Shown piece after piece: positions 24,963 through 33,679 of a DNA stretch of 64,000 nucleotides (positions are counted from its first letter, which is position 1; each line of letters opens with the position of its first letter). The DNA comes from JAUMXJ01 sp041781135. Lineage in GTDB: Bacteria; Bacillota; Clostridia; Peptostreptococcales; Acidaminobacteraceae. Where the stretch lies: NCBI GenBank assembly GCA_041781135.1, contig JBHAZV010000020.1, positions 1 through 64,000 of the forward strand, read 5' to 3'. The notes below the pieces were generated by a model, which did not search any database, was not told the origin of the DNA, and saw nothing but the letters and a program-made list of their open reading frames with translations. A program made the position numbers and the translations under genes.

Positions 24963-25709
24963 ATGGGTCAAAAAGTCAGTCCGCATGGTCTTAGAGTAGG
25001 TGTTATTACAGACTGGGATTCAAGATGGTATGCTGAAAAGAAGAATTTCGGTGATTTCCTCGTAGAAGACTACAAAATTAGAAAATATGTAAAGAAAAGG
25101 CTTTTCACAGCCGGCGTCTCGAAGATTTATATCGACAGGACCGCCGACGGCAAGATAAATGTGAATATCTTTACTGCAAGACCTGGTATGGTCGTCGGTA
25201 AGGGCGGCGAAAACATCAAGATTCTCAGAGAAGAGATCGAAAAAATGACAGGTAAGGTCGTTCAGCTCGACATCTCAGAAGTCGACGATGTAGATACAGA
25301 TGCTCAGCTCGTGGCTGAAAACGTTGCGAGCTCGCTCGAAAAGAGAATATCTTTCAGAAGGGCGATGAAGCAGGTTATCGGCAGAGCTCAGAAGACAGGC
25401 AGGATTCAGGGTATCAAGGTTCAGACATCCGGCAGGCTCGGAGGAGCCGAGATTGCGAGAGCCGAATGGTATTCGGAGGGCAATGTTCCTCTTTCGACAC
25501 TCAGAGCGAATATCGATTACGGCTTTGCAGAGGCGGATACTACATATGGAAAATTAGGCGTAAAGGTTTGGATCAACAAGGGCGAAGTGCTTCCGACTGC
25601 TGGCGAAGACAGGGGTCTGCTCAGAAAGGAAGTTCGCAAAGCGGTCGACAGAAGACAGCAGCGCAGACGCCCTGAGGGCAGAGGTCCGAGAAAACCGAGA
25701 AATAATTAG
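24963..25709 (+). CDS. rpsC: 30S ribosomal protein S3
   Basis: A 248-residue protein at the mRNA entry channel with helicase-like activity together with S4. The KH domain motif MVVGKGGENIKIL is visible near residues 78-91, and the C-terminal domain holds GRLGGAEIARAEWY. A basic, Arg-rich tail follows, longer than in Escherichia coli. The AGGAGG site overlaps the end of rplV. Confidence 0.98.
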   Translation: MGQKVSPHGLRVGVITDWDSRWYAEKKNFGDFLVEDYKIRKYVKKRLFTAGVSKIYIDRTADGKINVNIFTARPGMVVGKGGENIKILREEIEKMTGKVVQLDISEVDDVDTDAQLVAENVASSLEKRISFRRAMKQVIGRAQKTGRIQGIKVQTSGRLGGAEIARAEWYSEGNVPLSTLRANIDYGFAEADTTYGKLGVKVWINKGEVLPTAGEDRGLLRKEVRKAVDRRQQRRRPEGRGPRKPRNN

Positions 25710-25723
25710 AGGAGAACGACGCT

Positions 25724-26149
25724 ATGTTGATGCCAAAAAGAGTTAAGAGAAGGAGAGTCCACAGAGGAAGGATGACTGGTACTTCTCAAAACGGAAATTC
25801 AGTAACATACGGCGAATACGGCCTTGTCGCACTTGAACCTTCTTGGATCACTGCGAATCAGATAGAGGCTGCGCGTATTGCAATAAATAGAAGAATAAAG
25901 AGGGGCGGTAAGGTTTGGATTAAAATCTTCCCTCATAAACCGGTAACAAAGAAGCCTGCCGAAACACGAATGGGTGCCGGTAAGGGTGCTCCTGAGTACT
26001 GGGTAGCAGTAGTAAAACCCGGCAGAGTGATGTTCGAACTTTCGGGGGTTAATGAAGAGCTTGCGAGAGAAGCGATGAGACTCGCTGCGAATAAGCTTCC
26101 GGTAAAGTGCAAGGTTGTTGTAAAGAACAACGAAAAGGGTGGTGAGTAG
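25724..26149 (+). CDS. rplP: 50S ribosomal protein L16
   Basis: A 141-residue late-assembly protein at the base of the central protuberance that helps place A-site tRNA. It opens MLMPKRVKRRRVHRGR, the usual Firmicute form, and includes KPAETRMGAGKGAPEYW. A second Met two codons later is possible, but the first has the better spacing to GAGGAG. Confidence 0.97.
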   Translation: MLMPKRVKRRRVHRGRMTGTSQNGNSVTYGEYGLVALEPSWITANQIEAARIAINRRIKRGGKVWIKIFPHKPVTKKPAETRMGAGKGAPEYWVAVVKPGRVMFELSGVNEELAREAMRLAANKLPVKCKVVVKNNEKGGE

Positions 26150-26150
26150 T

Positions 26151-26345
26151 TTGAAGGCAGATAAGCTAAGGGATATGACTGCGGCGGAACTTAACGAAAA
26201 GATGATAGAGCTCAAGAGCGAGCTTTTCAATCTCAGATTCCAGCTTGTAGGCGGGCAGCTCGAAAACCCGATGAAAATCAGAAGCGTCAAACGCGATATT
26301 GCAAGGGTGAACACAATCATCAAGCAGAAAGAGGGAGGTAAGTAA
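26151..26345 (+). CDS. rpmC: 50S ribosomal protein L29
   Basis: A 64-residue helical hairpin protein at the tunnel exit. I choose the TTG at 26151, one base after the rplP stop, because it gives the standard start (M)KADKLRDMTAAEL and normal length; two GTG codons at 26139 and 26142 would add non-family residues. A GGTGGTGA stretch can serve as ribosome site. The stop overlaps the rpsQ ATG (TAATG). Confidence 0.9.
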   Translation: MKADKLRDMTAAELNEKMIELKSELFNLRFQLVGGQLENPMKIRSVKRDIARVNTIIKQKEGGK

Positions 26346-26599
26346 TGGAAAGAGGAAGAAGAAAAGTCCGTATCGGTTTCGTTACAAGCGATGCCATGGA
26401 CAAGACGATCGTAGTCTCTACCGAAGATTTCGTTATGCATCCGCTCTACGGAAAGCGCGTTAAGAGAACTAAGAAATACAAGGCTCACGACGAACAGAAT
26501 CAGTGCGGTGTAGGCGACAAGGTGAGGATAATGGAAACAAGACCTCTTAGCAAGGGCAAGCACTGGAGACTTGTAGAAATTATCGAAAAAGCTAAGTAG
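26345..26599 (+). CDS. rpsQ: 30S ribosomal protein S17
   Basis: An 84-residue OB-fold protein and primary binder of 16S rRNA in the 30S body. TSDAMDKTIVVSTEDFV and the later YGKRVKRTKKYKAHDE are typical, and the chain ends in the usual WRLVEIIEKAK. It is coupled to rpmC by a one-base stop/start overlap. Confidence 0.97.
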   Translation: MERGRRKVRIGFVTSDAMDKTIVVSTEDFVMHPLYGKRVKRTKKYKAHDEQNQCGVGDKVRIMETRPLSKGKHWRLVEIIEKAK

Positions 26600-26611
26600 C
26601 AAGGAGGAGAA

Positions 26612-26980
26612 ATGATACAGAACGAAACCCGCCTCAGAGTTGCAGATAATTCGGGCGCAAAAGAATTGGCGTGCTTCCACGTGCTTGGCGGAACTCATAG
26701 AAAGTATGCTAACATCGGCGATATAGTTATTGCTTCGGTCAAAGATGCGACGACCGGCGGTGTTGTAAAGAAGGGTGACGTAGTTAAATGTGTTATAGTC
26801 AGGAGCGTTAAGGGTATCAGACGAAATGACGGAAGTTATATAAAGTTTGACGAAAACGCAGCTGTAATAATAAAGGATGATCTCTCACCTGTTGGAACGC
26901 GTATTTTTGGCCCTGTTGCAAGAGAGCTTCGAGACAAGAAGTTCATGAAGATAGTCTCGCTTGCACCTGAGGTACTATAA
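26612..26980 (+). CDS. rplN: 50S ribosomal protein L14
   Basis: A 122-residue beta-barrel protein at the subunit interface that takes part in an intersubunit bridge and is the docking point of the silencing factor RsfS. MIQNETRLRVADNSGAKE at the start and GTRIFGPVARELR near the end are diagnostic. AAGGAGG lies seven bases ahead. Confidence 0.98.
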   Translation: MIQNETRLRVADNSGAKELACFHVLGGTHRKYANIGDIVIASVKDATTGGVVKKGDVVKCVIVRSVKGIRRNDGSYIKFDENAAVIIKDDLSPVGTRIFGPVARELRDKKFMKIVSLAPEVL

Positions 26981-26990
26981 GGAGGACAGT

Positions 26991-27302
26991 GTGCATATTA
27001 AGAAAGATGACACAGTAATAGTAATTGCTGGTAATGATAAGGGCAAAAAAGGCAAGGTTCTCAGCGTAGACAACAAAAATCAGAGGGTTGTAGTTGAAAA
27101 TGTGCGAATGGTGACAAAACACCAGAAACCTTCAATGAAAGTTCAGCAGGGCGGAATAGTGCATAAGGAAGCGCCTATTCATGTTTCGAATGTCCAGCTC
27201 TATGACCCGAAAGCAAAAGCGGGTACTCGCATCGGTCACAAGGTGCTCGCTGACGGCAAGAAAGTCAGAGTCAGCAAGAAGACTGGCGAAGTGCTCGAAT
27301 AA
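26991..27302 (+). CDS. rplX: 50S ribosomal protein L24
   Basis: A 103-residue assembly initiator with a KOW motif (DTVIVIAGNDKGKKGKV). The start is GTG at 26991, six bases after a perfect GGAGG, giving MHIKKDDTV as in other Firmicutes. A frame open for ten more codons upstream overlaps rplN and is not used. Confidence 0.95.
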   Translation: MHIKKDDTVIVIAGNDKGKKGKVLSVDNKNQRVVVENVRMVTKHQKPSMKVQQGGIVHKEAPIHVSNVQLYDPKAKAGTRIGHKVLADGKKVRVSKKTGEVLE

Positions 27303-27313
27303 TTGGGGGAAAA

Positions 27314-27853
27314 ATGGCAAGATTTAGAGATAAATACAACAACGAAGTTGCTAAATCTCTCATGGAAAAGTTTGGATATAAAAATGTGATGCAAATTCCA
27401 AAACTTGAGAAGATTGTTGTCAACATGGGACTTGGCGATGGCAAGGACAATCCTAAGATAGTCAAAGCCGCTACCGAAGAGCTCGCCCTCATAACAGGAC
27501 AGGCTCCTATCATAACAAAAGCAAAGAAATCTGTTGCGAACTTCAAGGTGCGTCAGGGTATGTCGGTCGGCGCGAAGGTCACGCTGAGAGGCGATCAGAT
27601 GTACGAATTCTTCGACAGGCTCGTTTCGATAGCTCTTCCGAGGGTTAGAGACTTCAGAGGCGTAAACGGAAATTCGTTTGACGGCAGAGGCAATTACACA
27701 ATGGGTATAAAAGAGCAGCTGATTTTTCCTGAGATCAACGTCGAGAGAATAGAAGTGGTCAGAGGAATGGATATTACTTTCGTGACCACTGCAAAGAGCG
27801 ACGAAGAAGCTAAGGAACTCCTGAGGCTGATGGGAATGCCTTTTGCGAGATAG
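27314..27853 (+). CDS. rplE: 50S ribosomal protein L5
   Basis: A 179-residue protein that anchors 5S rRNA in the central protuberance and contacts P-site tRNA. The KIVVNMGLGD and GNYTMGIKEQLIFPEI stretches are diagnostic. Length is normal for bacteria. It begins 11 bases after rplX. Confidence 0.98.
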   Translation: MARFRDKYNNEVAKSLMEKFGYKNVMQIPKLEKIVVNMGLGDGKDNPKIVKAATEELALITGQAPIITKAKKSVANFKVRQGMSVGAKVTLRGDQMYEFFDRLVSIALPRVRDFRGVNGNSFDGRGNYTMGIKEQLIFPEINVERIEVVRGMDITFVTTAKSDEEAKELLRLMGMPFAR

Positions 27854-27862
27854 GAGGTAAAT

Positions 27863-28048
27863 GTGGCAAAAACAAGTCAAAAAGTGAGACAGCAAAGAAA
27901 AGCTAAGTTCTCAACAAGAGAATACAGTAGATGCAGGATTTGTGGCAGACCACATGCGTACCTGAGAAAATACGGCGTATGCAGAATTTGCTTCAGAGAA
28001 CTCGCATACAAGGGACAGATCCCTGGTGTTAGAAAAGCAAGCTGGTAG
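27863..28048 (+). CDS. rpsN: 30S ribosomal protein S14, zinc-binding type (S14 type Z)
   Basis: A 61-residue S14 of the short zinc form. Two CxxC pairs (CRICGRPH and CRICFREL) bind one zinc. This is the ancestral form; many Firmicutes also carry a zinc-free copy for zinc starvation, not seen in this window. The start is GTG, with AGGAGG ahead. It lies between rplE and rpsH as usual. Confidence 0.97.
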   Translation: MAKTSQKVRQQRKAKFSTREYSRCRICGRPHAYLRKYGVCRICFRELAYKGQIPGVRKASW

Positions 28049-28059
28049 AGGAGGAATTT

Positions 28060-28458
28060 ATGGCAATATCAGATCCAATCGCTGATCTACTTACTCGCAT
28101 CAGAAACGCGAACATGGCTAAACAGCCGACTGTAAACGTTCCTGCATCAAATGTGAAGAAGAAGATTGTTGAAATCCTTCAGGAAGAGGGCTACATCGGT
28201 AGTTACGAAATTGAAGAAGATGGAAAACAGGGAATAATAAAAATAGAGCTCAAATATAGCAATGACAAAGAGAGAGTAATCACCGGACTCAAGAGGATCT
28301 CAAAACCGGGACTTAGGGTGTATGCACAGAAAGCGGACATTCCTAAAGTACTGGGCGGGCTTGGAATGGCGATAATCTCTACATCAAACGGAATACTGAC
28401 TGACAAGCAGGCGAGAAAACTCGGCGTTGGCGGCGAAGTCATCTGCTACGTTTGGTAA
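28060..28458 (+). CDS. rpsH: 30S ribosomal protein S8
   Basis: A 132-residue primary 16S rRNA-binding protein of the 30S platform. In Enterobacteria it also represses the spc operon. The start DPIADLLTRIRNANMA and the C-terminal GGEVICYVW are diagnostic. AGGAGG precedes the ATG. Confidence 0.98.
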   Translation: MAISDPIADLLTRIRNANMAKQPTVNVPASNVKKKIVEILQEEGYIGSYEIEEDGKQGIIKIELKYSNDKERVITGLKRISKPGLRVYAQKADIPKVLGGLGMAIISTSNGILTDKQARKLGVGGEVICYVW

Positions 28459-28470
28459 TTAGGAGGAAAG

Positions 28471-29016
28471 ATGTCAAGAATAGGAAAAGCACCTATAAAC
28501 GTTCCTGCTGGAGTAGAGATCAGGATTTCTCCGGAGAATGTAGTAACAGTAAAGGGTCCGCTTGGCGAGCTTTCTGAAAAGATCGACAAAGACATTTTAG
28601 TTAAGATCGAAGATGGCGTACTTACAGTCGAGAGACCAAACGACAACAAGAGGGTGAGGGCGCTTCACGGACTTTCAAGATCTCTTATAAACAATATGGT
28701 TGAGGGAGTGACAAAGGGCTACGAGAAGCGTCTGCGTATCGAAGGTACCGGGTACAAAGCTTCCAAATCCGGAAAGACGCTCAATTTGCAGCTTGGATTC
28801 TCGCATCCTGTCAATATGGACGATCCGGAAGGAATCACCACCGAAGTTCCTACTGCTGAAGAAATTATCGTAAAGGGCATAAATAAACAGCAGGTCGGCA
28901 ACTATACTGCGGAGATCAGAGCGTGGAGAAAGCCTGAACCTTATAAGGGCAAGGGCATAAGATATGCGAATGAAAGAATCATCCGCAAAGAAGGAAAGAC
29001 AGGTAAGAAAAAGTAA
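28471..29016 (+). CDS. rplF: 50S ribosomal protein L6
   Basis: A 181-residue protein made of two similar domains near the factor-binding site. MSRIGKAPINVPAGVEI and the C-terminal PEPYKGKGIRYANE are diagnostic. Length is normal. It lies 12 bases after rpsH. Confidence 0.98.
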   Translation: MSRIGKAPINVPAGVEIRISPENVVTVKGPLGELSEKIDKDILVKIEDGVLTVERPNDNKRVRALHGLSRSLINNMVEGVTKGYEKRLRIEGTGYKASKSGKTLNLQLGFSHPVNMDDPEGITTEVPTAEEIIVKGINKQQVGNYTAEIRAWRKPEPYKGKGIRYANERIIRKEGKTGKKK

Positions 29017-29027
29017 AGGAGTAGTGT

Positions 29028-29387
29028 ATGGCTTCCAGAATAATAAATAGGAAAGCTCGTCAGACGAGAGTGCGCAAAAAGATTCATGGTACTGCTGAAA
29101 GGCCGAGGCTAAATGTCTTCAAATCCAACAGAAATATTTTTGCGCAGATTATAGATGACGAAAGTGGAAGAACTCTCGCAGCTGCTTCTACATTGGAACC
29201 GGAATTGAAGAAAGGCCTTGAAAACACAGGCAACAAGGCTGCTGCAAAGGTTGTCGGCGAAGCGATAGGAAAGCGCGCTGTCGAAAAGGGCGTAGAGAAT
29301 GTAGTGTTCGACAGGGGCGGATACCTCTATCACGGCAAAGTGAAAGAACTTGCTGATGGAGCAAGAGCTGCGGGCTTAAATTTCTAA
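29028..29387 (+). CDS. rplR: 50S ribosomal protein L18
   Basis: A 119-residue 5S rRNA-binding protein of the central protuberance. HGTAERPRLNVFKSNRNIFAQ and the C-terminal FDRGGYLYHGKVKELADGAR match the family. A basic N-terminal tail contacts RNA. It lies 11 bases after rplF. Confidence 0.97.
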   Translation: MASRIINRKARQTRVRKKIHGTAERPRLNVFKSNRNIFAQIIDDESGRTLAAASTLEPELKKGLENTGNKAAAKVVGEAIGKRAVEKGVENVVFDRGGYLYHGKVKELADGARAAGLNF

Positions 29388-29396
29388 GGAGGATAG

Positions 29397-29915
29397 ATGA
29401 CCAGACAAATTATAGATCCGAGCAAACTCGAACTGACAGAACGAGTTATAAGCATTAAGCGAGTCACCAAGGTCGTTAAGGGCGGCAGGAATTTCCGTTT
29501 TGCCGCACTCGTCGTTGTGGGCGATGGCGATGGTCATGTTGGAATTGGAACAGGAAAGGCTAAGGAAGTTCCTGAAGCTATTTCAAAGGCAGTAGAAAAT
29601 GCAAAAAGACATCTGATGTTCATCCCGAGAGTCGGTACAAGTGTTCCTCACAATGTAGAGGGAATGTTTGGTTCGGGAAGAGTGAGGATCATGACCGCAA
29701 AGGAAGGTACCGGAGTTATTGCCGGAGGACCTGTAAGAGCGGTTCTTGAACTCGCGGGGGTCAGAGACGTTAGAGCAAAGTCGATCGGCAGCAATAACAG
29801 CCGCAACATGGTAAACGCTACTGTGGACGGTCTTATGAAGCTCACTACGATCGAAAAAGTCAGCAAGCTCAGAGGCCTCAGCAAGGAAGATATTATCCTG
29901 GGTAGGAGGCGTTAA
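29397..29915 (+). CDS. rpsE: 30S ribosomal protein S5
   Basis: A 172-residue protein of the mRNA entry pore that contributes to decoding accuracy. The N-terminal double-stranded RNA-binding domain and the loop VVKGGRNFRFAALVVVGD are present, as is the late IGSNNSRNMVNAT. The stop overlaps the rpmD ATG by one base (TAATG). Confidence 0.97.
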   Translation: MTRQIIDPSKLELTERVISIKRVTKVVKGGRNFRFAALVVVGDGDGHVGIGTGKAKEVPEAISKAVENAKRHLMFIPRVGTSVPHNVEGMFGSGRVRIMTAKEGTGVIAGGPVRAVLELAGVRDVRAKSIGSNNSRNMVNATVDGLMKLTTIEKVSKLRGLSKEDIILGRRR

Positions 29916-30091
29916 TGGCTACAATTAAAGTAAAGCAGGTTAAGAGTACGATTGGAACATTGCCGATACAGAGAAGGACAATGGAGGCGCTCGGACTTAG
30001 AAAAATCGGACAGATAGTAGAAAAACCGGATAACCCCCAGATGCGAGGCATGATTGAAAAGGTTAGCCATTTAGTGAAAATTGTAGAGTAG
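29915..30091 (+). CDS. rpmD: 50S ribosomal protein L30
   Basis: A 58-residue protein read from the ATG that overlaps the rpsE stop. It contains KVKQVKSTIGTLPIQRRTME and the family signature LGLRKIGQIVEK, and ends IVE. Both length and position between rpsE and rplO are standard for L30. Confidence 0.95.
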   Translation: MATIKVKQVKSTIGTLPIQRRTMEALGLRKIGQIVEKPDNPQMRGMIEKVSHLVKIVE

Positions 30092-30102
30092 TAGGAGGTT
30101 AT

Positions 30103-30543
30103 GTGAGATTACATGATTTAAGACCTGCTCAGGGGCAGTCAAAGTCAAAGAAGAGAGTCGGTAGAGGTACCGGTTCCGGACTTGGCACAACTGCCGGCAG
30201 GGGTATGAACGGACAGAATTCTCGCTCAGGCGGAGGGGTAAGACCTGGATTCGAAGGCGGACAGATGCCGCTTTTCAGAAGGATACCAAAGAGAGGATTC
30301 AAAAACTACTTCAAGAAAGATTGGGCGATTGTGAACCTCGGCGATCTCAATAGATTCGAAGACGGAACAAATGTAACACCTGAACTGCTTTTAGAAAGCG
30401 GACTTATTAAAAAAACGGGCTATGGAGTAAAAATCCTTGCAGGCGGCGAGCTTGAGAAGAAGCTGAATATCAAAGCAAACAAATTCACTCAGGCTGCTGT
30501 CGATAAAATCCAGGCGGCTGGTGGAAGCTCAGAGGTGATCTGA
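30103..30543 (+). CDS. rplO: 50S ribosomal protein L15
   Basis: A 146-residue late-assembly protein whose extended glycine-rich N-terminal half (RVGRGTGSGLGTTAGRG) threads into 23S rRNA. The start is GTG with AGGAGG ahead, giving MRLHDLRPAQG. The stop overlaps the secY start (TGATG), coupling the ribosomal gene to the translocon. Confidence 0.97.
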   Translation: MRLHDLRPAQGQSKSKKRVGRGTGSGLGTTAGRGMNGQNSRSGGGVRPGFEGGQMPLFRRIPKRGFKNYFKKDWAIVNLGDLNRFEDGTNVTPELLLESGLIKKTGYGVKILAGGELEKKLNIKANKFTQAAVDKIQAAGGSSEVI

Positions 30544-31811
30544 TGTTTTCGACACTTAGCAAGGCTTGGAGAATAACGGATATCAGAAAACGCATCCTTT
30601 ACACTCTGCTGATGGTGCTGATTTACAGATTCGGTTCGGCGATCCCAGTGCCGGGCATAAACACAGAGTATCTTAATCAGTTGTTTTCTGCAAATCAGGA
30701 AGGGTTTCTGGGTCTGTTCAATCTCATGAGCGGTGGTAACTTTAGGAGCTTTACGCTCTTTGCGCTCGGTATCGGGCCGTACATCACTGCGTCTATTGTT
30801 CTCAATTTGCTCCAGATGGCGATTCCGTCGCTTGAGGCGCTTGCGCGCGAGGGCGAAGTTGGCAGGAAGAAGATTGCTCAGTATACAAGGTATCTCACCA
30901 TAGTGCTTGCCGTGATTCAGGGCATTGGCTTCAGCATCGGTATCTTTAGAGGTGTTTTCACTTCATACGACTTCGCTTCGGTGTTTGTCGCAGTGATTAC
31001 GCTTACTGCGGGTACGGCGGTAATGATGTACCTCGGAGAGAAGATCACTGAAAAAGGCATCGGGAACGGCATATCGCTGTTCATCTTCGCGGGTATTGTG
31101 GCGTCTATTCCGGAGTCAATTCTCAGTACAACTCTCAAGGTTAAGGAAGGCGTTGTCAGCATATTTGCCGTTATAGCGTTTATTTTAGTCGCGGTAGCGG
31201 TAATTGCCGGAATAGTGTTTATACAGCAGGGCACTCGAAAAATCCCTGTACAGCATGCTAAGAAGGTCGTTGGAAGAAGGGTTTACGGCGGGAACTCTAC
31301 TCATATTCCGCTCAAAGTCAATCAGGCGGGCGTTATTCCGATAATCTTTGCCGTCTCAATATTGATGGTGCCTATGACAATAGCAAGTTTTTTTCCGGGC
31401 TCCGGATTCAGCAATTTTATAAACAACTATTTTGGCGCAACTTCCATAGCGTATAATATTGTGTATGTGCTGCTGATAATCGGTTTTACATACTTTTATA
31501 CAAGCGTCACATTCAATCCTGTCGAAATTGCGGACAGGCTCAAATCTAATGGCGGATTTGTTCCCGGCATAAGACCGGGCAAGCCTACATCTGATTTCCT
31601 GTCAAAGACTGTCGGCAGAATTTCTTTCGCAGGTGCCATATTCCTTGCTGTAGTCGCGCTTATTCCAAATATTCTTGGAATAGTATTCCCACAGATGAGT
31701 CTCGGTTTTGGCGGCACATCGCTGCTGATTCTTGTGTCTGTAGCTCTTGAGACTATGAAGCAGATTGAGGCGCAGATGATGATGAGGCATTACGAGGGCT
31801 TCTTAGATTGA
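30543..31811 (+). CDS. secY: Preprotein translocase subunit SecY
   Basis: A 422-residue channel protein with ten membrane helices that moves secretory and membrane proteins across or into the membrane together with SecE, SecG and SecA. YRFGSAIPVPGIN in TM1/plug and GIRPGKPTSDFL in the cytoplasmic loop that contacts SecA and the ribosome are diagnostic. It is coupled to rplO and followed after one base by adk. YajC and SecDF lie at 58.6-62.6 kb. Confidence 0.98.
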   Translation: MFSTLSKAWRITDIRKRILYTLLMVLIYRFGSAIPVPGINTEYLNQLFSANQEGFLGLFNLMSGGNFRSFTLFALGIGPYITASIVLNLLQMAIPSLEALAREGEVGRKKIAQYTRYLTIVLAVIQGIGFSIGIFRGVFTSYDFASVFVAVITLTAGTAVMMYLGEKITEKGIGNGISLFIFAGIVASIPESILSTTLKVKEGVVSIFAVIAFILVAVAVIAGIVFIQQGTRKIPVQHAKKVVGRRVYGGNSTHIPLKVNQAGVIPIIFAVSILMVPMTIASFFPGSGFSNFINNYFGATSIAYNIVYVLLIIGFTYFYTSVTFNPVEIADRLKSNGGFVPGIRPGKPTSDFLSKTVGRISFAGAIFLAVVALIPNILGIVFPQMSLGFGGTSLLILVSVALETMKQIEAQMMMRHYEGFLD

Positions 31812-31812
31812 T

Positions 31813-32463
31813 ATGAATATAATTTTACTTGGGCCGCCAAGTTCGGGCAAGGGCACGCAGGCGGCTTACATAACCGAAAAGTACCGTATCCCGCATATAT
31901 CCACCGGAGATATACTCCGGCAGAATATTCGGGAGGGTACTGAGCTCGGCCACCAGGCAAAGCAGTATATGGATGCAGGTAATCTGGTTCCCGATACGCT
32001 TGTAAACGCGATGGTCGCAGATAGGTTGAAGCAGCCTGACTGCAGCGGTGGGTTTCTGTTAGACGGATTTCCGAGAACGCATGAGCAGGCGATAAAACTT
32101 GATGAACTTCTCGGCGGTAGTGCAGTAGATGCTGTCATAGAGATCAATGTTGACCGGGAGGAGCTTATATCGAGGGCGGTGGGCAGGCGAGTGTGCCCAA
32201 AATGCTCAGCGTCGTACCACATAAAGAATAATCCGTCCAATCGCGGATCTCAGTGTCAGAATTGCGGCACAGAGCTGGTGCACAGGGCGGATGACGAAGA
32301 GCAGACGGTCAAAAACCGCATAGAGGTCTATGAAAAAATGACGAGCATGCTCGTGCAGTTTTACAAGGATCGCGGAATAGTGCATACTGTATGCGGAAAT
32401 GCTCCCGTATCAGAGGTGCGGGATGAGATAATCCAAAAGCTGAATGATATATATAAAAAATGA
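31813..32463 (+). CDS. adk: Adenylate kinase, zinc-lid type
   Basis: A 216-residue kinase that balances AMP, ADP and ATP. The P-loop is GPPSSGKGTQ (residues 7-16), and the AMP-site motif DGFPRTHEQA is intact. The long lid carries four Cys in two pairs (CPKC and CQNC), the zinc form common in Gram-positive bacteria. The final 20 bases overlap the start of map, so the two are translationally linked. Confidence 0.97.
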   Translation: MNIILLGPPSSGKGTQAAYITEKYRIPHISTGDILRQNIREGTELGHQAKQYMDAGNLVPDTLVNAMVADRLKQPDCSGGFLLDGFPRTHEQAIKLDELLGGSAVDAVIEINVDREELISRAVGRRVCPKCSASYHIKNNPSNRGSQCQNCGTELVHRADDEEQTVKNRIEVYEKMTSMLVQFYKDRGIVHTVCGNAPVSEVRDEIIQKLNDIYKK

Positions 32464-33226
32464 ATCCGAAATAGCAAAGATGCGAGCTGCCGGAAGGCTG
32501 TTGGCAAAAGTGCATGAGAAAGTAGCCGAAAATGTGCGTCCCGGCATTACGACAAAGGAACTCGACGAGATAGCGTACAACACGATCGTCGAAGGAGGAG
32601 GGCGCCCGTCATTTTTGGGTCTGTACGGATACCCGGCGACTATAAACGCTTCTGTAAACGAGGAGGTCATACATGGGATACCGAGTGGCAGAAGATTGAA
32701 AGAAGGCGACATAATCAGCGTGGATATAGGCGTTATTTTGGATGGATTTCACTCCGATGCTGCGAGGACTCATGCGGTCGGCAGTATATCGGAAGAGGCA
32801 AAAAGACTGATCGAGGTTACGAGGCAATCGTTCTTTGAGGGGCTTAAGCACTGCGTAGTCGGCAAGCGCATAGGCGATATATCAAACGCTGTGCAGACTT
32901 ACTGCGAAAATGCGGGGTATGGCGTGCTCAGAAATTTTACAGGTCACGGCATAGGCAGAGCATTGCACGAGGACCCGGCAGTTCCGAACTATGGTTCGGC
33001 AGGAAGGGGCCCGAGGCTTGCAGCCGGGATGGCGATAGCGATAGAGCCGATGATAACTCAAGGGACGCACGAAAATAGAATCCTCGATGACAAGTGGACG
33101 GTTGTCACCTTAGATGGCAAGCTTGCGGCACATTATGAAAACACGGTAATCATAACTGAAGGCGAGCCGGAGGTGCTCACTCTGACAGAGGATGAGCTTA
33201 TGGAAGCAGGACAGGGCAATGATTAG
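32444..33226 (+). CDS. map: Methionine aminopeptidase, type I
   Basis: A 260-residue metalloenzyme that removes the initiator Met from new proteins. The pita-bread fold residues are visible: VDIGVILDGFHSDAART (two metal Asp), GHGIGRALHEDP (His), AIEPM (Glu) and the last Glu in YENTVIIT. There is no N-terminal zinc-finger extension. The start overlaps adk by 20 bases, and the stop overlaps the KOW gene by 8. Confidence 0.97.
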   Translation: MIYIKNESEIAKMRAAGRLLAKVHEKVAENVRPGITTKELDEIAYNTIVEGGGRPSFLGLYGYPATINASVNEEVIHGIPSGRRLKEGDIISVDIGVILDGFHSDAARTHAVGSISEEAKRLIEVTRQSFFEGLKHCVVGKRIGDISNAVQTYCENAGYGVLRNFTGHGIGRALHEDPAVPNYGSAGRGPRLAAGMAIAIEPMITQGTHENRILDDKWTVVTLDGKLAAHYENTVIITEGEPEVLTLTEDELMEAGQGND

Positions 33227-33455
33227 AGTGGGCTCGGTCGTGATATCCAAGGCAGGCAGAGACAAGGGTAAAAAGCTGATCGTGGTCGAAATGGAGAGTG
33301 ATGAATATGCGCTCGTGGCGGATGGGGGGCTTCGCAAGGTGGAAAAACCCAAAAAAAAGAAGCTGAGGCATCTGCAGTCTACACAGGAAGTTTACGGCGG
33401 CGAATTATCAAATAGTTTCATAAAGGATTATCTCGGAGGTGTAATAATTGGCTAA
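33219..33455 (+). CDS. KOW-domain RNA-binding protein (L14e/L27e-like)
   Basis: A 78-residue protein with one KOW motif (IRVGSVVISKAGRDKGKK) and a basic middle (KVEKPKKKKLRHLQ). It resembles a small family found between map and infA in many Clostridia and is loosely related to eukaryotic/archaeal L14e. It is probably a ribosome- or RNA-associated factor; its exact role is not established. The start at 33219 follows GGACAGG and overlaps the map stop by 8 bases. Its own end overlaps the infA start by 8, so the three genes are tightly coupled. Confidence 0.88.
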   Translation: MIRVGSVVISKAGRDKGKKLIVVEMESDEYALVADGGLRKVEKPKKKKLRHLQSTQEVYGGELSNSFIKDYLGGVIIG

Positions 33456-33669
33456 AGGTGATACAATAGAGCTTGAAGGCATTGTTGTAGAGACGCTGCC
33501 CAATGCGATGTTCAAAGTTCAGCTCGACAATGGACATATAGTACTTTCCCATATTTCCGGGAAGCTGAGAATGAATTTTATCAGAATACTTCCGGGAGAT
33601 AAGGTTACATTAGAGTTGTCGCCGTACGATCTTACAAGAGGCAGGATCACATGGCGAGAAAAGAATTAA
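33448..33669 (+). CDS. infA: Translation initiation factor IF-1
   Basis: A 73-residue OB-fold factor that occupies the A site of the 30S subunit during initiation. AKGDTIELEGIVVETLPNAM and the late GDKVTLELSPYDLTRGRI are diagnostic. The start is TTG eight bases after GGAGG. It overlaps the KOW gene by 8 bases and is followed by rpmJ. Confidence 0.97.
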   Translation: MAKGDTIELEGIVVETLPNAMFKVQLDNGHIVLSHISGKLRMNFIRILPGDKVTLELSPYDLTRGRITWREKN

Positions 33670-33679
33670 GGAGGGTTTC

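Noticed and set aside
25799..26698. A 299-codon minus-strand open frame
   Set aside because: It lies antisense to rplP, rpmC, rpsQ and rplN, which are certain genes; its product has no family features and is a mirror of their codon pattern.
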